From a virus, in the IMG/VR virus record IMGVR_UViG_3300030406_001830, positions 1-21,355 of that record: DNA of 21,355 nucleotides; one strand, written 5' to 3'. Position numbers and translations under genes: made by a program. Positions within the stretch are counted from its first letter, which is position 1; every line of letters begins with the position of its first letter. Shown here one piece after another: positions 1 through 8,000 of the stretch. Below the pieces are notes generated by a model. That model made no database searches. It saw only the letters and a program-made list of their open reading frames with translations, and had not been told where the DNA came from.

Positions 1-564
1 AGTGACAGAACCGCTTTATGTAAAAGGCGTGGTAATGAAGTTGTTGACAAAATACGAACATGGCAAGGAAAAGACCTAATGGAAACTGTTGGTATGGTTG
101 TACAAGAGTATGAAATGTGTAATTACAAAGATAAACCAACAGATATTTTTGTTGATACTATTGGAATTGGTAGTGGTGTATGTTCAAGATTAACAGAACT
201 TGATTTACCTGCTAGACCTATACAAGTAAGTGAAAGCCCTAGTATGCGTGACAAGTATATGCGTTTGCGTGACGAATTATGGTTTCGTGCTAGAGAATGG
301 TTTGAGGGTCGTGATGTTTTTCTTATACAAGATGACAAACTTATTGAAGAATTAATTGCACCTCGTTTTAAAATAACAAGTGCTGGAAAAATAAAAGTTG
401 AAGCAAAAGATGAATTTAAGAAAAGATTAGGTGGTCGTTCTTGTGATTTAGCTGATGCGTTTTGTTTAACATTTGCACATCAATCATTTGTTGCAAGTGT
501 TCGAGGCACACAACATAATTGGAATAAACCAATAGCATATAAGGATAACTCATGGATAACATAA
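1..564 (+). CDS. terL: Terminase large subunit, C-terminal nuclease part (5' truncated)
   Basis: The reading frame is open from base 1, so the gene begins upstream and only the last 187 residues are visible; the ATG at 79 is internal. The visible part matches the RNase H-fold nuclease domain of phage large terminases, which cuts concatemeric DNA during packaging into the prohead. Visible residues 48-60 hold the beta-strand motif DIFVDTIGIGSGV with the probable metal-binding Asp at 52. Near the end, RSCDLADAF (146-154) is the conserved last motif, with Asp149 and Asp152 as metal-ligand candidates. The first catalytic Asp and the ATPase Walker motifs should lie upstream. The stop overlaps the next gene by 13 bp. 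Terminase first, then portal, is the usual order for phage head genes. Assignment to TerL is firm; the exact terminase subfamily is not determined. Confidence 0.9.
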   Translation, partial: SDRTALCKRRGNEVVDKIRTWQGKDLMETVGMVVQEYEMCNYKDKPTDIFVDTIGIGSGVCSRLTELDLPARPIQVSESPSMRDKYMRLRDELWFRAREWFEGRDVFLIQDDKLIEELIAPRFKITSAGKIKVEAKDEFKKRLGGRSCDLADAFCLTFAHQSFVASVRGTQHNWNKPIAYKDNSWIT

Positions 565-833
565 AATATGACCTAATGTATATGGGTTTTGATATTAATG
601 AAGAAGAAACAAAAAAATTTATTACTGAAAACCCTATTACACACGCTCTATTATCACATTTGGTAACAGAGGTAGATTCAATGAACGAAACCATAAAAGA
701 TTGGTCATTTTTAACAGATGTTGTCTTGGCAACAGCTGCCTATACATTTTATCGGTCAGGTGGCACAAGTAAAGAGTTTATGAAAAAATTAAAAAGTGTT
801 GATATTGCACCTGATATTAGCAAATTAAACTAG
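552..833 (+). CDS. Conserved-looking small protein of unknown function (93 aa)
   Basis: I do not recognise this protein. It starts at ATG 552 inside the last codons of the terminase gene (13-bp overlap, different frame), so translation is probably coupled to terminase. It is mildly acidic with predicted helices: residues 15-25 are charged (NEEETKKF), and 53-69 form a more hydrophobic helix (SFLTDVVLATAAYTFYR). That stretch is short and broken by polar residues, so I do not call a membrane segment. Position between terminase and portal fits a packaging accessory or head-associated role, but nothing in the sequence proves it. A TAGGAG sequence overlaps its stop and serves the next small gene. 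Confidence 0.7.
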   Translation: MDNIKYDLMYMGFDINEEETKKFITENPITHALLSHLVTEVDSMNETIKDWSFLTDVVLATAAYTFYRSGGTSKEFMKKLKSVDIAPDISKLN

Positions 834-841
834 GAGAAAAC

Positions 842-943
842 ATGGAAATAATTACAAACATATATAATTATATCAAAAATCACTCATGGGATTATGTTGA
901 TGCTGCTTTTGGTGTCATTATCGTAATACTTTTATTTATATAA
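842..943 (+). CDS. 33-aa single-pass membrane microprotein
   Basis: This short frame has ATG 842 preceded by a good ribosome binding site (AGGAGAAAAC, 832-841) and ends at TAA 941-943, followed at once by a second TAA. The protein has a polar N-terminal half (residues 1-20) containing Tyr, Asn, Lys and His, then a strongly hydrophobic C-terminal stretch AAFGVIIVILLFI (21-33) that would span the membrane, probably with the N-terminus in the cytoplasm. Similar tiny membrane proteins occur in many phages between known genes; some are holins or superinfection factors, but no specific function can be read here. A real gene is supported by the strong RBS, the fit between neighbours with no wasted sequence, and the clean membrane segment. 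Confidence 0.65.
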   Translation: MEIITNIYNYIKNHSWDYVDAAFGVIIVILLFI

Positions 944-956
944 TAAGGAGAATACT

Positions 957-1052
957 ATGCAAAAAAGTCAAATAGCAGACATGGAAAAGACAGCTAAAAA
1001 GGCAAAAGAAGAAAAAAAAGCTGCCGAAAAGAAAAAAACCACAAAAAAATAA
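957..1052 (+). CDS. 31-aa Lys/Glu-rich microprotein
   Basis: ATG 957 follows TAAGGAG (944-950) with good spacing, and the frame ends at TAA 1050-1052, 8 bp before the portal start. Of 31 residues 12 are Lys and 5 are Asp or Glu, with Ala between them (for example KTAKKAKEEKKAAEKKK), so a single amphipathic charged helix is likely. There is no recognisable domain. It lies in a pair with the 33-aa membrane microprotein between terminase and portal. It could bind nucleic acid or a partner protein, or its translation could mainly serve to deliver ribosomes to the portal gene; I cannot choose. The strong RBS supports expression. Confidence 0.6.
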   Translation: MQKSQIADMEKTAKKAKEEKKAAEKKKTTKK

Positions 1053-1060
1053 GGTAAGTT

Positions 1061-3067
1061 ATGAATGAACTAGAGTTTCAAGCTCTTGTGCGTAATGAAA
1101 TAGAAAACGCATTAGGGTTTTATGATAGTGAGTATGGTATAGACCGGATTCGTGCTATGGATTACTATATGGGCGAAAAGTTTGGTAACGAACAAGAGGG
1201 GCGTTCTCAAGTTGTAACGACAGAAGTTGCCGATACCATAGAATTTATCATGCCAAGCCTGATGCGTACTTTTACACAGACAGATAATTATGTTGAGTTT
1301 GTGCCACGACAAGAGGAAGATGTGGAGGGTGCAAAACAAGCAACATCATACGCAAATTATGTTATTAACTGTCAAAATAATGGTTTTGTTATTTTACACA
1401 ACTTTTTTAAAGACGCATTACTACAAAAACTTGGTGTGGTAAAAGTCTATTATGACGAAACAGAAAAGGTAGAAGAAGAAACATATACAAACCTATCTGA
1501 TGATGAATTAACTTTATTGTTACAAGATGATAGTATTGAAATTGTTGAACAAAAAACCTTAGATTTACAATCAGAAGAAATTGATGAAATGGGTACACCT
1601 ATCATGGAAGATTATATCAGACATGATGTTACCATAAAAAGAACCATGTATGATGGTATGATACGAGTTGACAACATACCACCTGAAGAATTTTTAGTAA
1701 ACAAAAGGGCTGCATCAATAGATGAAGCTGATTTTGTTGCACATAGAACAACAATGAAAGTAACTGATTTAGTACAAATGGGTTATGACCGAGAAACAGT
1801 TGAACGCTATGCTGGTTATACAGAATTAGATTTTGACCAAGAGGTACAAAATCGTTTTGAAGATGTTGAGTCTGGTTCTGACACCGATACCTCTGATATG
1901 TCAATGCGTGATGTGTTAGTTACAGAAGCATATATTCGTGCTGATTATGATGGTGATGGTATTGCAGAGTTACGCAGAGTTGTTGCACTAGGGTCCGGTT
2001 TTGAAATAGTTGAAAACGATACTTTTGACCATATACCTTTTGCGTGTTTATCACCAATACTTATGCCACATAGATTAGTAGGTCGTAGTTTAGCAGAACT
2101 AATTATGGATATACAGATGATAAAATCAACTGTTATGCGTCAATTATTAGATAATATTTATTTAACAAATAATGTTAGAGTTGCAGCTGTAGAGGGTCAG
2201 GTTAATATTGATGATTTGTTAAACTCAAGAGCTGGTGGTATTGTGCGTGTTCGTCAAGCTAATGCCTTACAACCATTGCAACCACAACTTATCGGTCAAA
2301 ACGCATTTAGTTTATTACAATATCTTGACAGTTTAAAAGAACAAAGAACAGGATTATCAAAAGCATCAATGGGTTTAGATGCTGATGCTTTACAAAGTAC
2401 AACAGCAACCGCAGTTGCAGCCCAAATGTCAGCAGCACAAGGCAAAATAGAAATGATTGCTCGTGTTTTTGCCGAAACAGGCGTGAAAGACTTATTTCAA
2501 TTAATTTTAACACTTTGTTTACAACATGGCAAAAAAGACCAAATGATACGCTTGAATAATAAATTTGTTCCGATTGACCCTAGTAATTGGAAACATGAAT
2601 ACGATATTTCAGTAAATGTCGGATTAGGTAGTGGTCAAACTAACGAAAAAATGGCATTTTTAAATACGATTGCACAAAAACAAGAACAAATATTATTGCA
2701 AACAGGTATAAACAATCCATTAGTTAGTTTACAACAGTATCGTAATACTCTTGCTGAACTTGCAGGTATGGCAGGATTTAAAGATGCGTCAAGATTCTTT
2801 AAAAATCCAGAAGATACACCACCACAACCACAACAACCTCCACCACCAAGCGAGGCTGAAATGAAGATGCAATTTGAACAGCAAAAATTACAGGCAGAAC
2901 TTGAGCTACAAAAACAAAAACAAGACGCAGAATTAGCTTTAAAACGAGAAGAATTGCAAATGAAAATGCAAATACGACAAGAAGAATTACGCTATGAGGC
3001 ACAATTAAGAGGATTTGAACAACAATTAGGTGGTGAACCATCTACAAACTTACCAAGAGCTGAATAA
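1061..3067 (+). CDS. Portal protein, P22-like
   Basis: The 668-residue product has the features of P22-type portal proteins, which form the dodecameric ring at one capsid vertex and act as DNA channel and terminase docking site. Recognisable segments are the N-terminal helical part, the segment LHNFFKDALLQKLGVVKVYY (about 113-132), the wing or stem motif DYDGDGIAELRRVV (295-308), and VGRSLAELIMDIQ followed by a long helix (340-372). From about residue 580 there is a Pro/Gln-rich linker (PPQPQQPPPP) and then a long Gln/Glu/Lys-rich coiled-coil-like helix to about 655, comparable in place to the C-terminal barrel of P22 portal. Its length is in the usual range for the family. The stop overlaps the next start in TAATG (3065-3069). 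Family call is confident; fine structure is inference. Confidence 0.9.
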   Translation: MNELEFQALVRNEIENALGFYDSEYGIDRIRAMDYYMGEKFGNEQEGRSQVVTTEVADTIEFIMPSLMRTFTQTDNYVEFVPRQEEDVEGAKQATSYANYVINCQNNGFVILHNFFKDALLQKLGVVKVYYDETEKVEEETYTNLSDDELTLLLQDDSIEIVEQKTLDLQSEEIDEMGTPIMEDYIRHDVTIKRTMYDGMIRVDNIPPEEFLVNKRAASIDEADFVAHRTTMKVTDLVQMGYDRETVERYAGYTELDFDQEVQNRFEDVESGSDTDTSDMSMRDVLVTEAYIRADYDGDGIAELRRVVALGSGFEIVENDTFDHIPFACLSPILMPHRLVGRSLAELIMDIQMIKSTVMRQLLDNIYLTNNVRVAAVEGQVNIDDLLNSRAGGIVRVRQANALQPLQPQLIGQNAFSLLQYLDSLKEQRTGLSKASMGLDADALQSTTATAVAAQMSAAQGKIEMIARVFAETGVKDLFQLILTLCLQHGKKDQMIRLNNKFVPIDPSNWKHEYDISVNVGLGSGQTNEKMAFLNTIAQKQEQILLQTGINNPLVSLQQYRNTLAELAGMAGFKDASRFFKNPEDTPPQPQQPPPPSEAEMKMQFEQQKLQAELELQKQKQDAELALKREELQMKMQIRQEELRYEAQLRGFEQQLGGEPSTNLPRAE

Positions 3068-5331
3068 TGAGAAATGATGCAGTAGATATAGTTGGTGAGT
3101 TAAATAAAATACAACCAACAACACAACAAGTAGATTATTCAGGTTTTATGCAGAATTTCCAACCTGTATTAAATAATCCTAATTACTTTGTTCCACAACA
3201 AGGATTGTTACAAAACACACCTGTATTAGACACATTGTCAGATTTAGATGTTATGCAACAAAGACCACAAGTTGTTATGGATATGTTAAATCAGTACCCA
3301 ACACTTGAGAGTGATTTTCAACAAAGTTTTGCAGTTAGTCCTGACACATTTAACATGAATGTTTACAAACCATTACCTTATGACCCTAGTTTTTGGGAAT
3401 CATTTATTAATCGTGGTGGTACATTAGATGGTAGTTTAGACTTAGGTGGGTTAGGGGCTGCAGGTCTTGTTGGTGCTTCTGCTTATAAATTATTAAGTGG
3501 AGATGATAGTGCTTCAATTACAGATACTACTACAGGTCTAACATCATCAGTTGTTGATACAGGTACTCCATCATCTGATGTAACTACAAATGAAATTGTT
3601 ACAGTCGAAGATGTATCAGATAGTGATGATACTAATACAGTAACAACAGATGATGGTAAAGTAACTGTTATAGATACATCATTAGATGATACCACAACTG
3701 ATGGTTCTAATTTGTCAACAAAAGGTGTCGTAGAGGTTGTAGATTTACAAACTGATAACACACTTGATGCTACAACTGCTGATAGCGGAACAACAGAGGT
3801 TACAGACACAACTTTGTCTGATGTAAAAACAAATGCTAATAATTTAATAATTGATTCTCTTTTTAGCACAGGTGACATTAGTGGTGCGGAATTAGATAGT
3901 CTTACAAATACAATTAATGCAAGCACATCTGTTATTGACATAAATAATGTTCTTAGTGATGCTTTTGGTACTGCTGGAAAACAAATTCCTGTTAGTTCTG
4001 TACTTACAAAAGGTGGTACACCTCTAATAAGCACATCAAGCTATAATGTAATAAATCCTGCAACAATAAGTGGTTTAAATTTTAAGGGGAATATTGCAAC
4101 TGATGTTGCAACAGGTGCAGATGCTTTTAGTAATATTTTAGGTTTAGATGAACCTATAGCTGGTTATAATGCTATTTTTAATAATAGAGGTTTTAGCCCA
4201 GACTTTAAAGTTGTAGATGTTACAGAAAATGGCGTTAAAGTTGGTGAAAAAATAGTTCAAAAAAATTTTTTAGATAAACAATTTGATAAATTAGGTAATT
4301 TTTTAAATAACCCAATTAATGAGGGTTTTGGTTCTGCTGGTTCAGCAATAAATGAGGCAACACAATTAACAGGTGCAGAGGCATTATCTTTAGCTGGTGG
4401 TATTTTATCAGGTTTAGATGCAATAGAAGATGGTAATGTTTCTAATGTTTTTAATACAGCCGCAGGTTTAAGTGGTTCAGGTTTATTAGGTTCTCAAGCT
4501 CAAGCTCTTGCAACAAACCCAGCAACAGCTGCAATAGGCACATTATTGTTCGTAGCTAATCAAATGGCACCAGACCCATCTGCTAAAACAGGTTCAGGTA
4601 CTTATGATTATGATACAAATACAGCATCTGAATTTGGTATGGGTGGTGATAAATTTAAGCAAGAACATGTTGATACAGCATCATCAATATCACAAGGTAT
4701 TGGCACAGCAGTTAATACGATTGCTAATTCTTATGGATTATCAGTAGAGGGTGACCATTTAGTTGAATTTGGTCGTGATAGACCATTAAGTATAACATTT
4801 GGTGATACTGACGAGGAACAAACTAATACAGATAGATTAAATTACAGTCCTGAAACAGGTGATATTATTAATAGTACAGACGATATAAAAAGATTTTATT
4901 TTCTTAATGATGGTAATACATCTACAAGAGTGACAGACAATGTTGTAAAGGGAACAAATTTACTTGCATTAAAAGCAATAGCTAACAACGAGGATAGTAT
5001 AAATTTAAAAGATTTTGTTTTACCAGCAAGGTCATCTGATGATGTTATGCGTGGTTATATGTCATTAGGTTATGATGAGGTAGCTGCTAATGCTTTAACA
5101 GGGGCATCACAAAACCCATCACCAGAAACTGCATCTTTATTAGGAAGTTTGTTACAACCTAACACAGTTGATACTCGTTTATTTTTAACAGACGCAGAAA
5201 GAACAAGTTTAATTGATAAAGGTTATACAAATGAACAATTAGATACACTTTTGTATGGAACAACGCAGGATAGTGTAGCTGCGATTAACTTATTAAATAT
5301 AAATGAGGAAAATAATCAAACAAACATATAG
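3067..5331 (+). CDS. 754-aa unknown virion-type protein with Thr/Ser/Asp-rich centre
   Basis: I do not recognise this protein. It starts in a TAATG overlap with the portal gene, so it is probably made in step with it. The N-terminal 115 residues contain Gln, Tyr and Asn and end in the aromatic segment PYDPSFWESFINRGG (about 104-118). A Gly/Ala-rich hydrophobic segment follows (about 127-143, GLGAAGLVGASAYKLL). Residues about 150-260 are low complexity, dominated by Thr, Ser, Asp and Val, acidic and probably disordered. The C-terminal half looks folded: a small-residue-rich stretch about 439-500, then a mixed region with FGMGGDKFKQ and a final helical part (VLPARSSDDVMRGYMSLGY and after). Position between portal and scaffold fits a minor head or internal protein; an ejected or portal-associated protein is possible. 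No enzyme motif is seen. Confidence 0.8.
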   Translation: MRNDAVDIVGELNKIQPTTQQVDYSGFMQNFQPVLNNPNYFVPQQGLLQNTPVLDTLSDLDVMQQRPQVVMDMLNQYPTLESDFQQSFAVSPDTFNMNVYKPLPYDPSFWESFINRGGTLDGSLDLGGLGAAGLVGASAYKLLSGDDSASITDTTTGLTSSVVDTGTPSSDVTTNEIVTVEDVSDSDDTNTVTTDDGKVTVIDTSLDDTTTDGSNLSTKGVVEVVDLQTDNTLDATTADSGTTEVTDTTLSDVKTNANNLIIDSLFSTGDISGAELDSLTNTINASTSVIDINNVLSDAFGTAGKQIPVSSVLTKGGTPLISTSSYNVINPATISGLNFKGNIATDVATGADAFSNILGLDEPIAGYNAIFNNRGFSPDFKVVDVTENGVKVGEKIVQKNFLDKQFDKLGNFLNNPINEGFGSAGSAINEATQLTGAEALSLAGGILSGLDAIEDGNVSNVFNTAAGLSGSGLLGSQAQALATNPATAAIGTLLFVANQMAPDPSAKTGSGTYDYDTNTASEFGMGGDKFKQEHVDTASSISQGIGTAVNTIANSYGLSVEGDHLVEFGRDRPLSITFGDTDEEQTNTDRLNYSPETGDIINSTDDIKRFYFLNDGNTSTRVTDNVVKGTNLLALKAIANNEDSINLKDFVLPARSSDDVMRGYMSLGYDEVAANALTGASQNPSPETASLLGSLLQPNTVDTRLFLTDAERTSLIDKGYTNEQLDTLLYGTTQDSVAAINLLNINEENNQTNI

Positions 5332-5339
5332 GATAAAAA

Positions 5340-5600
5340 ATGGTGCAAATTGAAAATTTAGAAAAAGACAAAGCTCGTGCTGAACAGGCACAAGCATTAT
5401 TACGAAATGAGATATTACAAGAGGCTTTTAAATACTTAGAAGAACAATACCATGAAGCATGGGCTAACAGTTCTATAGAACAAAAAGAACCTCGTGAAAA
5501 AGTTTTTATGATGTTGTCAACACTTAAAACTGTAAAACAACACATAGAAAATGTTGTCGCTAATGGTAAATTAGCTGATGACCAATTAAATCAATTATGA
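5340..5600 (+). CDS. 86-aa helical protein preceding scaffold
   Basis: The product is almost entirely charged helix: an N-terminal stretch rich in Lys, Glu, Ala and Gln (residues 6-40), a Trp at about 42, then REKVFMMLSTLKTVKQHIEN (about 52-71) and VVANGKLADDQLNQL at the end. This pattern of a helical region ending in a conserved GKLA-type segment resembles small proteins found near capsid genes of many phages, whose function I do not know. It starts 8 bp after the 754-aa gene; the upstream sequence ATAGGATAAAAA gives only a weak Shine-Dalgarno match. A 32-bp gap holding the strong scaffold RBS follows. It may act during head assembly, judging only from its place. Confidence 0.75.
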   Translation: MVQIENLEKDKARAEQAQALLRNEILQEAFKYLEEQYHEAWANSSIEQKEPREKVFMMLSTLKTVKQHIENVVANGKLADDQLNQL

Positions 5601-5632
5601 CCAAGCATTAAGCAGTCACAAAGGAGAAAAAC

Positions 5633-6664
5633 ATGATAAACGACAACCCAACAGGGAACGAACCAATCAATATGGCGGAAGCCGCAAGCCTACTACTTGA
5701 TAGGCAGGAATCAGAAGATAATCCACAACCGAATCAAGAGGCACAACCTGAGTCAGAAGTTGAAGAAACTCCTGATGTTACAGATACAGAAGAATTAGTA
5801 AGTGAAGAACCTGATGAGGCACTTGAAGCTACTGAGGAAGATGTATCGGAAGAATCAGATGAAGAAATAACTGAAGAAACTGAAGAATTTGAGGAACAAG
5901 AATACTATACTGTTAAAAATAATGGTGTAGAAGAAGATGTTACCCTTGATGAATTAGTTGCAGGTTATTCTCGACAATCTGATTATACAAAAAAGACAAC
6001 CGATTTAGCCAATCAAAGAAAAGAATTTGAACAGCAAAAAGAGGCTCTTTTACAAGAGCGTAATGCTCTTGCACAAGGATTACAACAGTTGAATCAAAAA
6101 TTGTCGAATGAAATACAAAATGAACCGACAAAAGAGTATTGGGATAATTTGTATAATACAGACCCCTTAGAGTTCATTAAACAAAAAGACGATTATCGTG
6201 ACAAACAACTAGAGTTACAAAAAGTCCAACAAGCACAAAATCAACTACAACAACAACAGGCTGCTGAACAACAACAGCAAATGCAAAAACATTTAGCTGC
6301 AGAACAAGAAAAACTTGTAAAAGCAATACCTGAATGGAAAGATGAAAAAGTTGCTGAAATAGATAAAAGAAACATTGTTACTTTTGCAAAAAGATATGGT
6401 TTTAATGACCAAGAACTTAATAATGCTACTGACCATAGAGCAATATTAATGTTACGCATGGCAATGATGTATGATGCTTTAGAATCAAAAAAACCTTTAG
6501 TTAAGAAAAAATTGAAAAAAGCACCAAAAATGACAAAATCTAGTAAGAAACTTTCAACTCAAAAATCCTTAAACAAAACAAAGGTCGATAAAGCCTACAA
6601 TAAGTTGAAATCAACAGGTAGCATGGATTCTGCTGTTGATTATCTTTTACAAAAATCCAATTAA
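5633..6664 (+). CDS. Capsid scaffolding protein
   Basis: The 343-aa product lies directly upstream of the major capsid gene and has the composition expected of a scaffold, which guides capsid assembly and then leaves the prohead. Residues 20-90 are very acidic (runs of Glu with Asp and Thr). The segment YYTVKNNGVEEDVTLDELV (91-109) followed by GYSRQSDYTKKT (111-122) is a motif seen in many phage scaffold-like proteins. Residues 120-235 form a long Gln/Glu/Lys coiled coil, and the tail from about 286 is strongly basic (KKPLVKKKLKKAPK), as in scaffolds whose C-terminal basic helix binds the coat. The start is supported by AAGGAGAAAAAC at 5621-5632. I see no protease signature, so it is probably not a fused protease-scaffold. 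Confidence 0.85.
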   Translation: MINDNPTGNEPINMAEAASLLLDRQESEDNPQPNQEAQPESEVEETPDVTDTEELVSEEPDEALEATEEDVSEESDEEITEETEEFEEQEYYTVKNNGVEEDVTLDELVAGYSRQSDYTKKTTDLANQRKEFEQQKEALLQERNALAQGLQQLNQKLSNEIQNEPTKEYWDNLYNTDPLEFIKQKDDYRDKQLELQKVQQAQNQLQQQQAAEQQQQMQKHLAAEQEKLVKAIPEWKDEKVAEIDKRNIVTFAKRYGFNDQELNNATDHRAILMLRMAMMYDALESKKPLVKKKLKKAPKMTKSSKKLSTQKSLNKTKVDKAYNKLKSTGSMDSAVDYLLQKSN

Positions 6665-6681
6665 CCATAAAGGAGTTTATT

Positions 6682-7629
6682 ATGGCAACTTTTAAAACCG
6701 CAAATGCAATCGGTGAAAGAGAAGATTTGTCTGATGTAATTACTCGAATTGACCCAGCTGAAACACCAATTTTCAGTAACGCCAAAAAAATTACATCAAG
6801 TGGTGTATTCCACGAATGGCAAGTTCAAGAATTAGCCGCAGCTGCAGATGACAATTATGTTAATGAGGGTGCTGACTATTCTTATGTCAACCCAACAGCA
6901 ACTACAAGACTTGGTAATTATCACCAAATCTCAGTACAAGCTGCATCAGTATCAGGAACACTTGATGTTGTTGATAAAGCTGGTCGTGACAAAGAAACAG
7001 CTTATGTGAAAGTTCTAAAAGGACTTGAACAGCGTAGAGATATTGAAAAATCACTATGTAAAAACGAAGCAAGAGTAGCTTCACCAGAACCAAGAAAAAC
7101 AGGTAAAATTAGTTCATTTATGACTAATGTTTCACTTGTTTCTCCAAGTACAACACCAACAGGTGATGGTACTGATGTTTCTGACAAAGCTGGTACTAAC
7201 GCTGCCCTTACATTAGCAAAAATTGATGCTGCAATGAAACTAGCTTATGATGATGGCGGACAGCCAGATATGCTAGTTGTATCACCTGCTAACAAAGTAG
7301 CATTTAGTGATTTATCTTCTGGTTCAGTTGCAACTGCACAGTTACAATATTCTGCACCAAGAGATATTGCTATCATTGGTAGTGTATCACTATATCTTAC
7401 TGATTTTGGTGAGCTTAGTGTCACTATCAGCAGACAAATGCTAAATGATACAATATTCCTATTAGATTCTGACCACTATTCTATTGGTGCATTACCTAAT
7501 AGATTATTTTCTGTATCAGATGTAGCACCTACAGGTGACGCTACAAAATTTGCTATCGTCAGCGAGTATGTTTATGTGCCAACAGCACCTAAAGCACACG
7601 CTATGGTAACAGATTTAAATACATCTTAG
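6682..7629 (+). CDS. Major capsid protein, DUF5309 / SU10-like
   Basis: The 315-aa product matches the SU10-type major capsid family (DUF5309), an HK97-fold coat protein. The N-terminus is characteristic: REDLSDVITRIDPAETPIFS (residues 13-32), then HEWQVQELAAA (about 48-58) and NYVNEGADYSY (about 62-72). Near the middle, QRRDIEKSLCKNEA (about 115-128) is the conserved long-helix region, and PDMLVVSPANKVAFSDL (about 195-211) and the C-terminal strands follow in family order. Length is typical. The RBS AAGGAG lies at 6670-6674 region, 8-9 bp before ATG. Its codons are slightly less A+T-rich than those of the neighbours, as expected for the most abundantly made protein. A strong hairpin follows the stop, consistent with separate control of coat transcript levels. 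Confidence 0.93.
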   Translation: MATFKTANAIGEREDLSDVITRIDPAETPIFSNAKKITSSGVFHEWQVQELAAAADDNYVNEGADYSYVNPTATTRLGNYHQISVQAASVSGTLDVVDKAGRDKETAYVKVLKGLEQRRDIEKSLCKNEARVASPEPRKTGKISSFMTNVSLVSPSTTPTGDGTDVSDKAGTNAALTLAKIDAAMKLAYDDGGQPDMLVVSPANKVAFSDLSSGSVATAQLQYSAPRDIAIIGSVSLYLTDFGELSVTISRQMLNDTIFLLDSDHYSIGALPNRLFSVSDVAPTGDATKFAIVSEYVYVPTAPKAHAMVTDLNTS

Positions 7630-7639
7630 TAATAGCAAA

Positions 7640-7662
7640 GGTGGGGTATTAAATACCCCACC
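7640..7662 (+). terminator. G+C-rich perfect hairpin after the capsid gene (probable terminator or mRNA-stabilising stem)
   Basis: The sequence GGTGGGGTATT-A-AATACCCCACC is a perfect 11-bp inverted repeat. A realistic RNA fold is a 9-bp stem (GGTGGGGTA/TACCCCACC) with a 5-nt loop. It starts 10 bp after the major capsid stop and ends 17 bp before the next gene. Such a G+C-rich block is exceptional in this A+T-rich window. The downstream bases (GAACTTTAGG) lack a proper T-run, so it may be a weak or leaky terminator, or a stem protecting the 3' end of capsid mRNA, rather than a classical intrinsic terminator. Confidence 0.75.
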
Positions 7663-7679
7663 GAACTTTAGGACAGATA

Positions 7680-8000
7680 ATGAAAAAAATTATAGGATAT
7701 GACCCTGTACAGAAAAAAACTACATATTTTCATGGGGGTTCTGATGGTCAACATCATGTAACAGTTGAACAAGAAACTGAACATATTATAAAAAAAGCAA
7801 AAGAATTAGATATAGATTACAAACCATACGATATTGTTGGTACACAAAAACACATGAGGCAAGTTGCAGAACTACCTGCTAATCTATATTTTGAATTAAC
7901 AAAAAAACTTGGTGAACCAAAACATAACAAAAAGGCATGGGCTAGATGGCTAAATGACCCTGACAACAAATTTTTTAGAACAGGTGGTGGTAATATATAA
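7680..8000 (+). CDS. 106-aa conserved phage protein with WLNDPDNKFFRT motif
   Basis: The small, basic protein has an N-terminal beta-like part (residues 1-30), a helical middle, and a highly conserved-looking C-terminus, KKAWARWLNDPDNKFFRTGG (84-103). Proteins of about this size ending in a W-x-x-WLNDP-x-N-x-x-FRT-type motif are common between the capsid and adaptor genes of podovirus-like phages; their role is not known to me. The position after the coat gene suggests a virion or head-completion role, which is inference. The start is supported by TAGGACAG about 7 bp upstream. The stop overlaps the next start as TAATG (7998-8002), opening a run of translationally coupled genes. Confidence 0.8.
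   Translation: MKKIIGYDPVQKKTTYFHGGSDGQHHVTVEQETEHIIKKAKELDIDYKPYDIVGTQKHMRQVAELPANLYFELTKKLGEPKHNKKAWARWLNDPDNKFFRTGGGNI

Noticed and set aside
79-81. ATG 79 as start of the first gene
   Set aside because: The frame is open to base 1 and the upstream residues continue the terminase sequence, so the gene is 5' truncated and this Met is internal.
1939-1980. DYDGDG in the portal as a calcium-binding EF-hand-like loop
   Set aside because: The same D-x-DGDG motif is a usual part of P22-type portals and lacks the flanking helix order of an EF-hand, so it is better read as family signature.
3517-3846. Repetitive look of the Thr/Ser/Asp region as possible CRISPR or DNA repeat
   Set aside because: There is no constant repeat with unique spacers; the repetition is at amino-acid composition level inside a continuous coding frame.
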